Assembly (NCBI RefSeq): GCF_900114775.1
Contig: NZ_FOUE01000007.1
Location: 1 to 64,000, forward strand
Direction: 5' to 3'
Source of the DNA: Marinobacter zhejiangensis
GTDB taxonomy: Bacteria > Pseudomonadota > Gammaproteobacteria > Pseudomonadales > Oleiphilaceae
DNA: 64,000 bases
Made by a program: the position numbers and the translations under genes. The stretch's first letter is position 1, and the number at the start of each line of letters is the position of its first letter. Shown here one piece after another: positions 25,824 to 34,547 of this stretch. The notes beneath the pieces are model-generated. The model was not told the origin of the DNA, searched no databases, and worked only from the letters and a program-made list of their open reading frames with translations.

Positions 25824-26895
25824 ACGCTTCCTGGTTATGGCCGGCGGTACCGGTGGCCATGTGTTTCCGGCGCTGGCTACCGCGAGGGCGCTGCAGGCCA
25901 AAGGTCATGAAGTCCACTGGCTTGGCTCAAAAGGCGGCATGGAAGAGCGTTTGATCGGTGACACCGGTATCGACATGTCCCTCATCGCGATTAAAGGACT
26001 GCGGGGTAAAGGCAAACTGGCTTTATTGGCCGCGCCATTCCGCTTGCTGCGGGGGCTTGCTGAGGCGCTTGCTGTGGTTCGGCGGCAAAAGCCGGACTGT
26101 GTGATTGGTATGGGCGGATTTGTCACAGGGCCTGGAGGTCTCGCGGCCTGGCTCACCAGAACGCCGTTGGTCATTCACGAGCAGAACGCGGTGGCGGGAT
26201 TGACCAACCGTTTGCTTGCCCGGTTAGCCAAAACCGTTCTGGAGGCATTCCCCGGCAGTTTTGGTCCTGGTGTGGTGACTCGTTGCACCGGTAACCCAGT
26301 GCGTGAGGACCTGGCCAGCATCGTTGAACCTGAAGCCCGGCTGGCCGACCGTCAAGGGCCAATGAACCTGCTGGTGGTTGGTGGCAGTCTTGGGGCCCAG
26401 GCAATCAATCAATGCTTGCCGGAAGCATTGGCGCTGGTGCCTGAGGCGTTACGCCCGGTTGTTCGCCACCAGAGCGGAGAAAAGAACCTGGAGATGGCTC
26501 AGCAGGCGTATCGTGACGCCGGTGTTGAGGCCAGCATTGAGCCTTTCATCAAGGATATGGCCGCCGCCTACGAATGGGCGGATCTGGTGCTCTGTCGGGC
26601 TGGTGCGCTGACCATTTCTGAACTGTGTGTCGCAGGGGTGGGCGCCATATTGGTGCCGTATCCCCATGCGGTGGATGATCATCAAACCCGAAATGCCCAG
26701 CAGATGGTTAAGGCCAAGGCTGGCATTTTGATCCCCCAGCAGCGGCTCGGCGCCGAGTCGTTGGCATCAACGCTAACGGATCTGTTTGCTGACCGGGAAC
26801 GGGTGAAAAATATGGCGGTTGAGGCGAGGGCCTTGGCCCGCCCCGACGCGACGGAGAGAGTTGTGAACTATTGCCTGGAGGCAACTGATGCCTGA
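25813..26895 (+). CDS. murG: UDP-GlcNAc:lipid I N-acetylglucosaminyltransferase
   Basis: MurG converts lipid I to lipid II on the inner face of the membrane. The 360-residue GT-B protein starts MTTKRFLVMAGGTGGHVFPA with the GGTGGH loop, then has EQNAVAGLTNRLL, GGSLGAQAIN and the UDP-GlcNAc site CRAGALTISE. I chose ATG 25813, which overlaps ftsW by 11 bases. The earlier in-frame ATG at 25753 would add a stretch that belongs to ftsW. Confidence 0.96.
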   Translation: MTTKRFLVMAGGTGGHVFPALATARALQAKGHEVHWLGSKGGMEERLIGDTGIDMSLIAIKGLRGKGKLALLAAPFRLLRGLAEALAVVRRQKPDCVIGMGGFVTGPGGLAAWLTRTPLVIHEQNAVAGLTNRLLARLAKTVLEAFPGSFGPGVVTRCTGNPVREDLASIVEPEARLADRQGPMNLLVVGGSLGAQAINQCLPEALALVPEALRPVVRHQSGEKNLEMAQQAYRDAGVEASIEPFIKDMAAAYEWADLVLCRAGALTISELCVAGVGAILVPYPHAVDDHQTRNAQQMVKAKAGILIPQQRLGAESLASTLTDLFADRERVKNMAVEARALARPDATERVVNYCLEATDA

Positions 26896-28333
26896 ACTGA
26901 CCCAGCCCCCTTTGGTATACCAGGTGCCTGAGATGCGCCGGATTCGCCGAATTCATTTTGTCGGCATCGGTGGCGCTGGCATGTGTGGCATTGCCGAAGT
27001 ACTGAAAAACCAGGGCTACGACGTTTCCGGATCGGATATCCGCCGAGGCGCGGTGACTGACCGTTTGGAGTCCCTGGGTGTGAAGGTGTTCATTGGCCAT
27101 AGTGAAGCCAACAGTGCCGATGCCGATGTGGTGGTGGTTTCGACCGCAGTTGCCAGCGATAACCCTGAGGTGGCTGGCGCTCGTGCCCGCCGTGTTCCCA
27201 TCGTTCCCCGCGCAGAAATGTTGGCGGAGATCATGCGCTATCGCCACGGTATTGCCGTTGCAGGTACCCACGGCAAGACCACGACCACCAGTCTGATTGC
27301 ATCGATTCTTGGTGAGGCCAAGCTCGATCCAACCTTCGTGATCGGCGGCAAGCTTAACAGCGCCGGGACCAACGCTCAGCTGGGTGGCTCTCGTTACCTG
27401 GTGGCTGAGGCCGATGAGAGCGATGCGTCATTTTTGCATCTGACTCCGGTTATCTCCGTGGTGACCAACATTGAAGCTGACCACATGGACACCTACGGCG
27501 GCGATGTCGGCAAACTCAAGCAGACCTTTGTGGATTTTCTCCATAACCTGCCGTTCTACGGCATTGCCGTGATGTGTATTGACGATGAGTACGTTCGGGA
27601 GGTTATTCCCCGGATTTCGCGGGCAATCATCACCTATGGCATTGATAACAGTGAGGCAGACTATCGTGCGGAGCAGATCGTAACGGCTGGCCTGGTCACG
27701 CGCTTTGTCGCCAAGCGCCCTGGTGGACGCCCGGACTTGCAGGTAGAGCTGCGGATGCCGGGGCGCCATAACGTCCTCAATGCGCTGGCCGCCATTGCAG
27801 TTGCAACCGATGAAGGCGTGGATGATGCCGCCATTTGTGCGGGGCTGGCCGGGTTCGCGGGGGTTGGTCGCCGGTTCCAGGTTTATGGTGATTTCAAAAC
27901 ACCGGTGGGAACGGTGACGCTGGTTGATGACTACGGTCACCACCCAACCGAGGTGGATGCGGTTATCAAGGCCGCCAGACAGGCCTACCCGGGGCGCCGG
28001 TTGGTCATGCTGTATCAGCCCCACCGCTATACCCGTACCCGGGATCTGTATGAGGATTTTGTCCGTGTACTTTCGGAAGTGGACGGTCTACTGCTGATGG
28101 ACGTCTATTCCGCCGGTGAGGCTCCGATTCCGGGAGCGGATGGCCGGGCGCTTTGTCGCAGCATTCGGCAGCGAGGCAAGGTTGAACCGTTGTTTGTTGA
28201 GCGTAATGAAGAAATTGAACATCTGCTGGCGAGTACCCTACAGGACGGTGACCTGCTGATCACCCAGGGTGCTGGAGACATTGGTGGCGTGGCGACACGC
28301 CTGGCCGCGGCAGGGGTAATTGCAAGTGAGTGA
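26888..28333 (+). CDS. murC: UDP-N-acetylmuramate:L-alanine ligase
   Basis: MurC adds the first residue, L-alanine, to UDP-MurNAc. The 481-residue product has an N-terminal UDP-binding Rossmann motif (HFVGIGGAGMCGIAEVL), the ATP loop VAGTHGKTTTTSLI, EADESDASFL, and DDYGHHPTEVDAVI. It overlaps murG by eight bases. Confidence 0.97.
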   Translation: MPELTQPPLVYQVPEMRRIRRIHFVGIGGAGMCGIAEVLKNQGYDVSGSDIRRGAVTDRLESLGVKVFIGHSEANSADADVVVVSTAVASDNPEVAGARARRVPIVPRAEMLAEIMRYRHGIAVAGTHGKTTTTSLIASILGEAKLDPTFVIGGKLNSAGTNAQLGGSRYLVAEADESDASFLHLTPVISVVTNIEADHMDTYGGDVGKLKQTFVDFLHNLPFYGIAVMCIDDEYVREVIPRISRAIITYGIDNSEADYRAEQIVTAGLVTRFVAKRPGGRPDLQVELRMPGRHNVLNALAAIAVATDEGVDDAAICAGLAGFAGVGRRFQVYGDFKTPVGTVTLVDDYGHHPTEVDAVIKAARQAYPGRRLVMLYQPHRYTRTRDLYEDFVRVLSEVDGLLLMDVYSAGEAPIPGADGRALCRSIRQRGKVEPLFVERNEEIEHLLASTLQDGDLLITQGAGDIGGVATRLAAAGVIASE

Positions 28334-28334
28334 T

Positions 28335-29291
28335 ATGAGCGAACAGGTATACCGAGTTGATGCCGCCACCCGTGATGCACTGGGGCGTGTTGCTGTCTTT
28401 ATGGGCGGGGACTCCGCAGAACGTGAGGTTTCCCTGAACAGCGGCGCAGCGGTGGTCAGTGCTCTGCAATCCGCGGGTGTGGATGCCTTCGGGGTTGATG
28501 TCCGCGGCTGCCTGCTCAAAGCGGTGGAGAACCCCCAGTTTGACCGGGTCTTTATTGCCCTGCACGGCCGTGGTGGCGAAGACGGAACCCTGCAGGCCAT
28601 CCTGGCTCAGGCTGGTCTCCCGTACACGGGGAGTGAAGTGCTTGCGTCAGCCCTGGCGATGGATAAGCTGCGCAGCAAATACGTATTTGAGGGTTGTAAC
28701 CTGCCGACGCCCCGGTTCCGGGCAATGGGGGCGGTTGAGGAAGCGGATGATGTGCTGGCTGCTCTCAGGGCGCCGCTTAGCGTGAAGCCTTCGCGGGAAG
28801 GCTCCAGTATCGGAATCCGCAAGGTTAGCACCCGGGAAGAGCTGGTTGCAGCTTATGAAGAAGCCAGCCAGCACGACTCTCTGGTGTTGGTGGAGGAGTG
28901 GATTGAAGGCCCTGAGTTTACGGTAAGCGTGCTTCAGGGACGGGCGCTTCCGGCGATAGGTCTGAGTACCGACCACGAATTCTACGACTACGACGCCAAA
29001 TACCTGGCCAACGACACCCAGTATCGCATCCCCTGTGGTCTGGCGCCTGAGCAGGAAGTGGAACTGCAGCGGCTGGCGGTCGAAGCGTTTCAGGTGATCG
29101 GTTGTCGCACCTGGGGGCGAGTGGACGTGATGCAGGACCGTGATGGTCAATTTTGGCTGCTGGAGGTCAACACCTCACCCGGAATGACCGATCACAGTCT
29201 GGTGCCGATGGCGGCCCGGGCCGCTGGTATCAGTTTTGAAGAACTGGTGGTTCGGATACTGAAAGATACGTTGGGAGAAGCGCGTGCTTGA
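28335..29291 (+). CDS. ddl: D-alanine:D-alanine ligase
   Basis: Ddl makes the D-Ala-D-Ala used by MurF. The 318-residue ATP-grasp protein shows VFMGGDSAEREVSLNSG at the N-terminus, KPSREGSSIGI in the ATP-binding region and EVNTSPGMTDHSLVP at the metal site. ATG 28335 begins two bases after the murC stop. In-frame TTG 28320 and GTG 28326 are possible but less likely. The position between murC and ftsQ is that of ddlB. Confidence 0.95.
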   Translation: MSEQVYRVDAATRDALGRVAVFMGGDSAEREVSLNSGAAVVSALQSAGVDAFGVDVRGCLLKAVENPQFDRVFIALHGRGGEDGTLQAILAQAGLPYTGSEVLASALAMDKLRSKYVFEGCNLPTPRFRAMGAVEEADDVLAALRAPLSVKPSREGSSIGIRKVSTREELVAAYEEASQHDSLVLVEEWIEGPEFTVSVLQGRALPAIGLSTDHEFYDYDAKYLANDTQYRIPCGLAPEQEVELQRLAVEAFQVIGCRTWGRVDVMQDRDGQFWLLEVNTSPGMTDHSLVPMAARAAGISFEELVVRILKDTLGEARA

Positions 29292-30123
29292 ATGGGTCCT
29301 GGTGCGGAGTCGCGCCGTTCCCCCCGAGCCACCAAAGCGGCGGGGGGCAACCTCGCTGGAGCCGGAAGGCGATGGATTCAACCCGTTCTGGGGAATGCTG
29401 GCAGCGGTTCCTTGGGGACAGGTCTGCCTTGGGGTCCTCGTGGTCGTGCTGGCTGGAATGGTGCCTTGGGGCGCCAGCCAGGTGTTGACGACCCTGGATC
29501 GCCAGATCATGGCGATTGACGTTCATGGTGAGCTGGTGGGGGAAAGCCAGGTAGCCCTTGAACGCCAGGTAGGTAAGTGGGTTGGGCGCAGCTTCTTTGC
29601 CACCGACCTGGCTGAAATAAAGGATGCGTTGGAACAGCGTCCCTGGGTTCAGAGTGCGGCCGTAAGACGGGTATGGCCAGACCGGCTGGTGGTGGATATC
29701 CGGGAAAAGAAACCGCTGGCCTACTGGAACCAGGATCAGCTGGTGAGTCGTACAGGCCAGTTGTTCCGGCCGGGTAATCGGGAAGTGGCAGGGCGCCTGC
29801 CGCAGTTGGCGGGGCCCGACGAACGGGTTGAGGACGTCATTGCCATGGCCAGAACGATGGCGGAAGCGCTGGCGGAAAAAGGTGTCGGGTTTGCTGGGCT
29901 GACGCTGGAGCCCCGGGGGGCCTGGACCCTGCTGCTGAACAATGGAATTGAGGTTTCGCTTGGGCGGGATCAGGTGAACCAACGGTTTGAGCGCTTCATG
30001 GCTGTATACCAGGGCCAGTTGGCTCCCAGGGCAGACGAAGTGGAAAGGATTGATGCGCGTTACACCAACGGTGTGGCGGTTCAGTGGAAGCCACTGGATG
30101 AGTCATCGGGCAGTAAATCATAG
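29284..30123 (+). CDS. ftsQ: Cell division protein FtsQ
   Basis: FtsQ is the bitopic hub of the FtsQLB divisome complex. The 279-residue product has a short cytoplasmic part, one membrane segment (about 39-62), a POTRA domain (from AIDVHGELVGESQV to about VDIREKKPLAYW), and a beta domain. The start is GTG 29284, overlapping ddl by eight bases. The N-terminus is Pro/Arg-rich. Confidence 0.94.
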   Translation: MLEWVLVRSRAVPPEPPKRRGATSLEPEGDGFNPFWGMLAAVPWGQVCLGVLVVVLAGMVPWGASQVLTTLDRQIMAIDVHGELVGESQVALERQVGKWVGRSFFATDLAEIKDALEQRPWVQSAAVRRVWPDRLVVDIREKKPLAYWNQDQLVSRTGQLFRPGNREVAGRLPQLAGPDERVEDVIAMARTMAEALAEKGVGFAGLTLEPRGAWTLLLNNGIEVSLGRDQVNQRFERFMAVYQGQLAPRADEVERIDARYTNGVAVQWKPLDESSGSKS

Positions 30124-30156
30124 AGCATTTATCAGAATCACGATTTGGTGAATTAC

Positions 30157-31392
30157 ATGTCATCGGTTGATACGGAAAACATGATTGTTGGCCTCGATAT
30201 CGGAACCTCCAAGGTGGTTGCGATTGTCGGTAAGCGCAAACTGGATGGAACGATTGAAGTGGTCGGGATTGGCTCACATCCGTCCCGGGGGCTCAAGCGT
30301 GGTGTGGTGGTTAACATCGAAACCACCGTGCAGGCTATCCAGCGTGCTGTGGAAGAGGCTGAGCTGATGGCTGGGTGCCGGATTCACTCCGTCTATGCGG
30401 GTATTGCCGGTAGCCATATCAAGAGCCTGAATTCCCATGGAATTGTTGCAATCCGGGACCGGGAAGTAACGCAGGCGGACATTGATCGGGTGATTGATGC
30501 TGCTCAGGCCGTTGCTATTCCAGCGGACCAGAAGGTCCTGCACATCCTGCCCCAGGAGTTCGTGATTGATAACCAGGAGGGGATCAAGGAGCCGATGGGG
30601 ATGTCCGGTGTGCGCCTGGAGGCGAAGGTGCACCTTGTCACGTGTGCGGTCAATGCCGCGCAAAACATCGAAAAGTGTGTTCGCCGCTGCGGGCTCGATG
30701 TGGACGACATCATCCTGGAGCAACTGGCGTCCAGCTATTCGGTGTTGACCGATGATGAGAAAGAGCTCGGTGTGTGCGTAGTCGATGTGGGGGGTGGTAC
30801 CACCGATATCGCGGTGTTTACCGGTGGCGCAATCCGCCATACCTCGGTGATTCCCATTGCCGGGGACCAGGTAACCAATGACATAGCGATGGCGCTGCGA
30901 ACACCGACCCAGAACGCTGAAGAAATCAAGATCAAGTATGCCTGTGCGCTGACTCAGCTGGCAGGTGCGGATGAAACCATCAAGGTACCAAGTGTTGGCG
31001 ACCGGGCTCCACGAGACCTGTCCCGCCAGGCACTTGCCGAAGTGGTAGAGCCGCGATACGAAGAACTGTTCACGCTGGTTCAGTCGGAGCTGCGCAGATC
31101 CGGGTTTGAGGATCTGATTCCGGCAGGCATCGTGATCACCGGCGGTTCCTCCACCATGGAAGGGGTGGTGGAACTGGCTGAAGAAATCTTCCACATGCCC
31201 GTACGCCTGGCTTGTCCGCAGGCCGTGGCGGGTATGACGGAGGTGGTCAACAACCCGATTTACGCCACCGGCGTGGGACTGTTGATCTATGGCTTCCGCC
31301 AGATGGATCTGGGAGGGGAGCCGACGGTCAAGAGCGAGGAGCAATCTTCGTTGGTTGAGCGTATGAAAAGCTGGTTTACCGGGAACTTCTAG
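30157..31392 (+). CDS. ftsA: Cell division protein FtsA
   Basis: FtsA is an actin-like ATPase that anchors FtsZ to the membrane. The 411-residue product shows NMIVGLDIGTSKVVAIVG (phosphate 1), VVDVGGGTTDIAVF (phosphate 2), VITGGSSTMEGV, and the C-terminal amphipathic helix LVERMKSWFTGNF. I chose ATG 30157 with GGTGA in front; TTG 30145 and GTG 30148 are in frame but weaker. Confidence 0.96.
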   Translation: MSSVDTENMIVGLDIGTSKVVAIVGKRKLDGTIEVVGIGSHPSRGLKRGVVVNIETTVQAIQRAVEEAELMAGCRIHSVYAGIAGSHIKSLNSHGIVAIRDREVTQADIDRVIDAAQAVAIPADQKVLHILPQEFVIDNQEGIKEPMGMSGVRLEAKVHLVTCAVNAAQNIEKCVRRCGLDVDDIILEQLASSYSVLTDDEKELGVCVVDVGGGTTDIAVFTGGAIRHTSVIPIAGDQVTNDIAMALRTPTQNAEEIKIKYACALTQLAGADETIKVPSVGDRAPRDLSRQALAEVVEPRYEELFTLVQSELRRSGFEDLIPAGIVITGGSSTMEGVVELAEEIFHMPVRLACPQAVAGMTEVVNNPIYATGVGLLIYGFRQMDLGGEPTVKSEEQSSLVERMKSWFTGNF

Positions 31393-31500
31393 GTAGCCGG
31401 CGGTATTTCCGGCCTTATGGCCGTATTGCGAAGCGATCTCGAAAACGACACGTAAAAAACAGCCGGTAACAGGCTGAATTCTGCACGAAGGAGTAAGGGA

Positions 31501-32658
31501 ATGTTTGAACTAGTTGATAATGTCCAGCAAAGCGCTGTGATCAAGGTTATCGGTGTTGGTGGTGGCGGCGGCAACGCAGTTCGTCACATGCTGAACAGCG
31601 ATATTGAAGGTGTTGAATTTATCTGTGCCAACACCGATGCCCAGGCCCTGACAGACCTGGAATCCCGTCAAATCATCCAGCTCGGTGGCAACATCACCAA
31701 AGGCCTGGGTGCGGGCGCGAATCCGGAAGTGGGTCGTCAGTCAGCCCTGGAAGATCGGGACCGGATCGCGGAAGTGATCAAGGGTGCGGATATGGTCTTC
31801 ATTACCGCTGGCATGGGTGGTGGAACGGGAACGGGTGCAGCCCCGATCGTGGCGGAAGTGGCACGGGAAATGGGTGTGCTGACCGTGGCGGTGGTCACCA
31901 AGCCGTTTGTATTTGAAGGCGGCAAGCGTATGAGCGTGGCTGAGTCCGGTCTCAAGGACCTGGAAGAGAGCGTTGATTCGCTGATTACAATTCCGAACGA
32001 AAAACTGCTGGCGGTTTTGGGCAAAAAGACTAGCCTACTCGACGCTTTTGCCGCTGCGAACGATGTCCTGCTGGGCGCCGTTCAGGGAATCGCAGATCTC
32101 ATTACCCGCAACGGTATGATCAACGTCGACTTTGCCGACGTTAAGACGGTCATGTCTGAAATGGGTATGGCGATGATGGGCACAGCCCGTGCCTCCGGTG
32201 AAAACCGTGCTCAGGAAGCGGCCGAAGCAGCCGTCCGCAGCCCGCTGCTGGAAGATATCAACCTGCAGGGCGCCAAAGGTATTCTGGTCAACATTACTGC
32301 GGGTATGGACCTCAACCTGGGTGAGTTCTCCGAGGTTGGCGATATCGTTCGTGAATTCGCGTCTGATACTGCAACTGTCGTGGTTGGTACTGTGATCGAC
32401 CCTGAAATGACCGATGAGCTGAAAGTAACGGTTGTTGCGACTGGCCTCGGTGGGGAACGCGACAAGCCGACCAAGGTGGTAGACAATTCTCGCATGTTGG
32501 ATGGCACCACCGATTACAACCAGTTGGATCGTCCGGCCGTTCTGCGTCGCCGAGCGGTATCCAATGGCAACGTGGCCATCGACCAGAGCAAGGAAAGTGA
32601 GGAGCAGGGCGTGGACTATCTCGATATTCCCGCATTCCTCCGTCGCCAGGCTGACTGA
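31501..32658 (+). CDS. ftsZ: Cell division protein FtsZ
   Basis: FtsZ is the tubulin-like GTPase that forms the division ring. The 385-residue product has IKVIGVGGGGGNAVRHM, the GTP loop GGGTGTGAAPIVA, and the conserved C-terminal peptide DYLDIPAFLRRQAD that binds FtsA and ZipA. A strong ribosome binding site, AAGGAGTAAGGGA, stands before the ATG. The 108-base gap after ftsA contains GC-rich short dyads (31394-31430). Confidence 0.98.
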   Translation: MFELVDNVQQSAVIKVIGVGGGGGNAVRHMLNSDIEGVEFICANTDAQALTDLESRQIIQLGGNITKGLGAGANPEVGRQSALEDRDRIAEVIKGADMVFITAGMGGGTGTGAAPIVAEVAREMGVLTVAVVTKPFVFEGGKRMSVAESGLKDLEESVDSLITIPNEKLLAVLGKKTSLLDAFAAANDVLLGAVQGIADLITRNGMINVDFADVKTVMSEMGMAMMGTARASGENRAQEAAEAAVRSPLLEDINLQGAKGILVNITAGMDLNLGEFSEVGDIVREFASDTATVVVGTVIDPEMTDELKVTVVATGLGGERDKPTKVVDNSRMLDGTTDYNQLDRPAVLRRRAVSNGNVAIDQSKESEEQGVDYLDIPAFLRRQAD

Positions 32659-32779
32659 TAGTCTGGCGAACATGCGTTGCTGTCTGCCTGGTGGAGGCAC
32701 GAGGGCCAACACTTTTACTGTGTTGCTAAGGTAGTATAGGCAACCAATATGACCATCCGGTAACACCGGGTTGGTTAAA

Positions 32780-32807
32780 TGGTATTCAGTTACGTTCTTT
32801 GGTATTC
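32780..32807 (+). promoter_or_regulatory. Direct repeat TGGTATTC upstream of lpxC
   Basis: TGGTATTC occurs at 32780-32787 and again at 32800-32807, exactly 20 bases (two helical turns) apart. The second copy contains TGGTATTCT, a possible extended -10. The 204-base ftsZ-lpxC gap also holds the stem CAACAC/GTGTTG (32707-32725). Function is unknown; a promoter or protein-binding site is inferred. Confidence 0.3.
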
Positions 32808-32862
32808 TTTGGCGAGTTTTTGTCCCGAAGATATCGACTTTTTGTTACGGGTATATGTACCG

Positions 32863-33780
32863 ATGATCAAACAACGGACCCTTAAAAACACCATTCGTGC
32901 TACCGGCGTTGGCCTGCACTCGGGTGAGAAGGTTTATCTCACCCTGAAGCCAGCACCTGTGGACTCTGGCATTGTATTTCGGCGTACGGATCTTGATCCC
33001 GTCGTTGAGATCAAGGCTTGCGCTGAAAATGTCGGTGAAACCATGCTGTCGACGACGCTGGTAAAAGACGGTGTTCGCGTGGCGACAGTTGAGCACCTGC
33101 TCTCCGCCATGGCGGGTCTGGGCATCGACAACTGTTTCGTGGAGCTGAGTGCGGCGGAAGTGCCGATTATGGACGGCAGTGCTGGTCCATTTGTCTTCCT
33201 GCTTCAGTCGGCGGGTATTGCGGAGCAGGACTCGGCCAAGCGGTTCATTCGTATCAAGCGGGAAGTCACCGTGGAAGAAGGCGACAAGAAGGCGACCTTC
33301 CTGCCGTTCGACGGTTTCAAGGTGAGTTTCGGTATTGATTTTGACCACCCGGTCTTTAAAGGGCGTGCCCAGACCGCGTCTGTCGACTTTTCCAGCACTT
33401 CCTTTGTGAAGGAAGTCAGCCGTGCGAGAACCTTCGGGTTCATGCGCGACATTGAAAAGTTGCGCGCGATGAACCTGGCGCTGGGTGGCAGTGTGGACAA
33501 CGCGATTGTTGTGGATGATTACAAAATCCTTAACGAAGACGGTCTGCGCTATGACGATGAATTCGTGAAGCATAAGGTGCTTGATGCCATCGGTGACCTG
33601 TACCTGCTGGGTAACAGCCTTATTGGCGAGTTCCAGGGTATCAAGTCAGGTCATGACCTGAACAATAAGCTGCTCCGTAAGCTGCGGGCGGAAGAGGATG
33701 CTTGGGAAGTGGTCACGTTCGAAGACGAAACCACCGCACCGATTTCATACCTCAAGCCTGTATTGGCGGCACAAGGGTAA
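32863..33780 (+). CDS. lpxC: UDP-3-O-acyl-N-acetylglucosamine deacetylase
   Basis: LpxC is the zinc deacetylase committed to lipid A synthesis. The 305-residue product has TGVGLHSGEKV, EHLLSAMAGLGIDN, MDGSAGPF, and the zinc ligands of KHKVLDAIGDLYLLG. I chose ATG 32863 (MIKQRTLKN) because the family starts there; the in-frame ATG at 32779 would add 28 unrelated residues. It ends the dcw cluster and converges on dciA across 14 bases with no visible terminator. Confidence 0.97.
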   Translation: MIKQRTLKNTIRATGVGLHSGEKVYLTLKPAPVDSGIVFRRTDLDPVVEIKACAENVGETMLSTTLVKDGVRVATVEHLLSAMAGLGIDNCFVELSAAEVPIMDGSAGPFVFLLQSAGIAEQDSAKRFIRIKREVTVEEGDKKATFLPFDGFKVSFGIDFDHPVFKGRAQTASVDFSSTSFVKEVSRARTFGFMRDIEKLRAMNLALGGSVDNAIVVDDYKILNEDGLRYDDEFVKHKVLDAIGDLYLLGNSLIGEFQGIKSGHDLNNKLLRKLRAEEDAWEVVTFEDETTAPISYLKPVLAAQG

Positions 33781-33794
33781 CGGTCAGGATAGAC

Positions 33795-34241
33795 CTAGCC
33801 TTTAGTGTGGCTTGCAAGTTTTTCGAGAACTTCGCGTAGTTTTTTATCCTTCGTGTGCCCGGCTTCCTCTTTGAGGAGCCGGGCATTTTCGTTACTGAGA
33901 GGGGACATGGTCCGCGAGGATTGGCTGGAAAAACGAGCTGGCTTAACCTTGACCGTGAGCTTCCAGACGAAACGAAACAGGTCGTTTTCACGTAAGGCAG
34001 CCATGATTTCATGTTGCCGATAGCGAAGCTGGGTGGCGGCGGTGGCGGTTTCGGTGCTGAGGGTAAGCTCGCCCTCGTGGCAGCTGACGAAGCGGGTTCC
34101 CGGCTGAAGCTGTGGTGGCAGGGCAGACATTACCTGGCTTTCGGCCTGGCGGTGTAGCTCGGCTTTGCGCAACAGTTCGTTGAGTGTGGGGGATCGACCA
34201 CTGCTGTCCGGGGTGAGTCCAAGGCTGGCTTTTTTCTTCAT
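33795..34241 (-). CDS. dciA: DciA-type helicase loader protein (DUF721)
   Basis: DciA is the ancestral partner that helps load the DnaB helicase in bacteria lacking DnaC. The 148-residue product matches the DUF721 pattern: an N-terminal KH-like region (LNELLRKAELHRQAE, then LHCHEGELTLST-like CHEGELTLSTETATAATQLRYRQ) and a basic, unstructured C-terminus. Location between lpxC and secA is that of dciA in pseudomonads. No clear Shine-Dalgarno precedes the ATG, and a TATACA hexamer lies only eight bases upstream, so a very short leader is possible. Confidence 0.85.
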   Translation of the reverse strand: MKKKASLGLTPDSSGRSPTLNELLRKAELHRQAESQVMSALPPQLQPGTRFVSCHEGELTLSTETATAATQLRYRQHEIMAALRENDLFRFVWKLTVKVKPARFSSQSSRTMSPLSNENARLLKEEAGHTKDKKLREVLEKLASHTKG

Positions 34242-34547
34242 GGAATCGTTGTATACTCTACGGCGACAGTTACGATAGGTTACACTTCGGTACGTTTCTT
34301 CAGCGGGTCCTGTATTACACTCCTTTTACATTGAATGTTGAGGGGTGTCTACGCGCTGCTGGTTCTTAATATTTCCCAAGCGCAGACTTTTGGAATCCCG
34401 GAGCCTCTCAGCAAGAGATGATGGGATAAATTGCTGCTTAAGATTGAGTAGTCGGGGTCGGACGCCCCGTAATCAGGGATTGGAAGCCCGGCAGTTACGG
34501 CAAGAAAACAGGACGCTTACACCAAGGATGATGAAGGTGGCTCCTGG
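34242..34547. other. Intergenic region dciA / M23 peptidase
   Basis: This 306-base gap has no supported gene. It holds a GTATAC palindrome (34251-34256) that could serve as a -10 in either direction, a nested hairpin with outer ATCCC/GGGAT and inner CTCT/AGAG arms, and a GC stem CGGGG/CCCCG (34453-34469). A structured leader or small RNA is possible but unproven. Confidence 0.35.
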
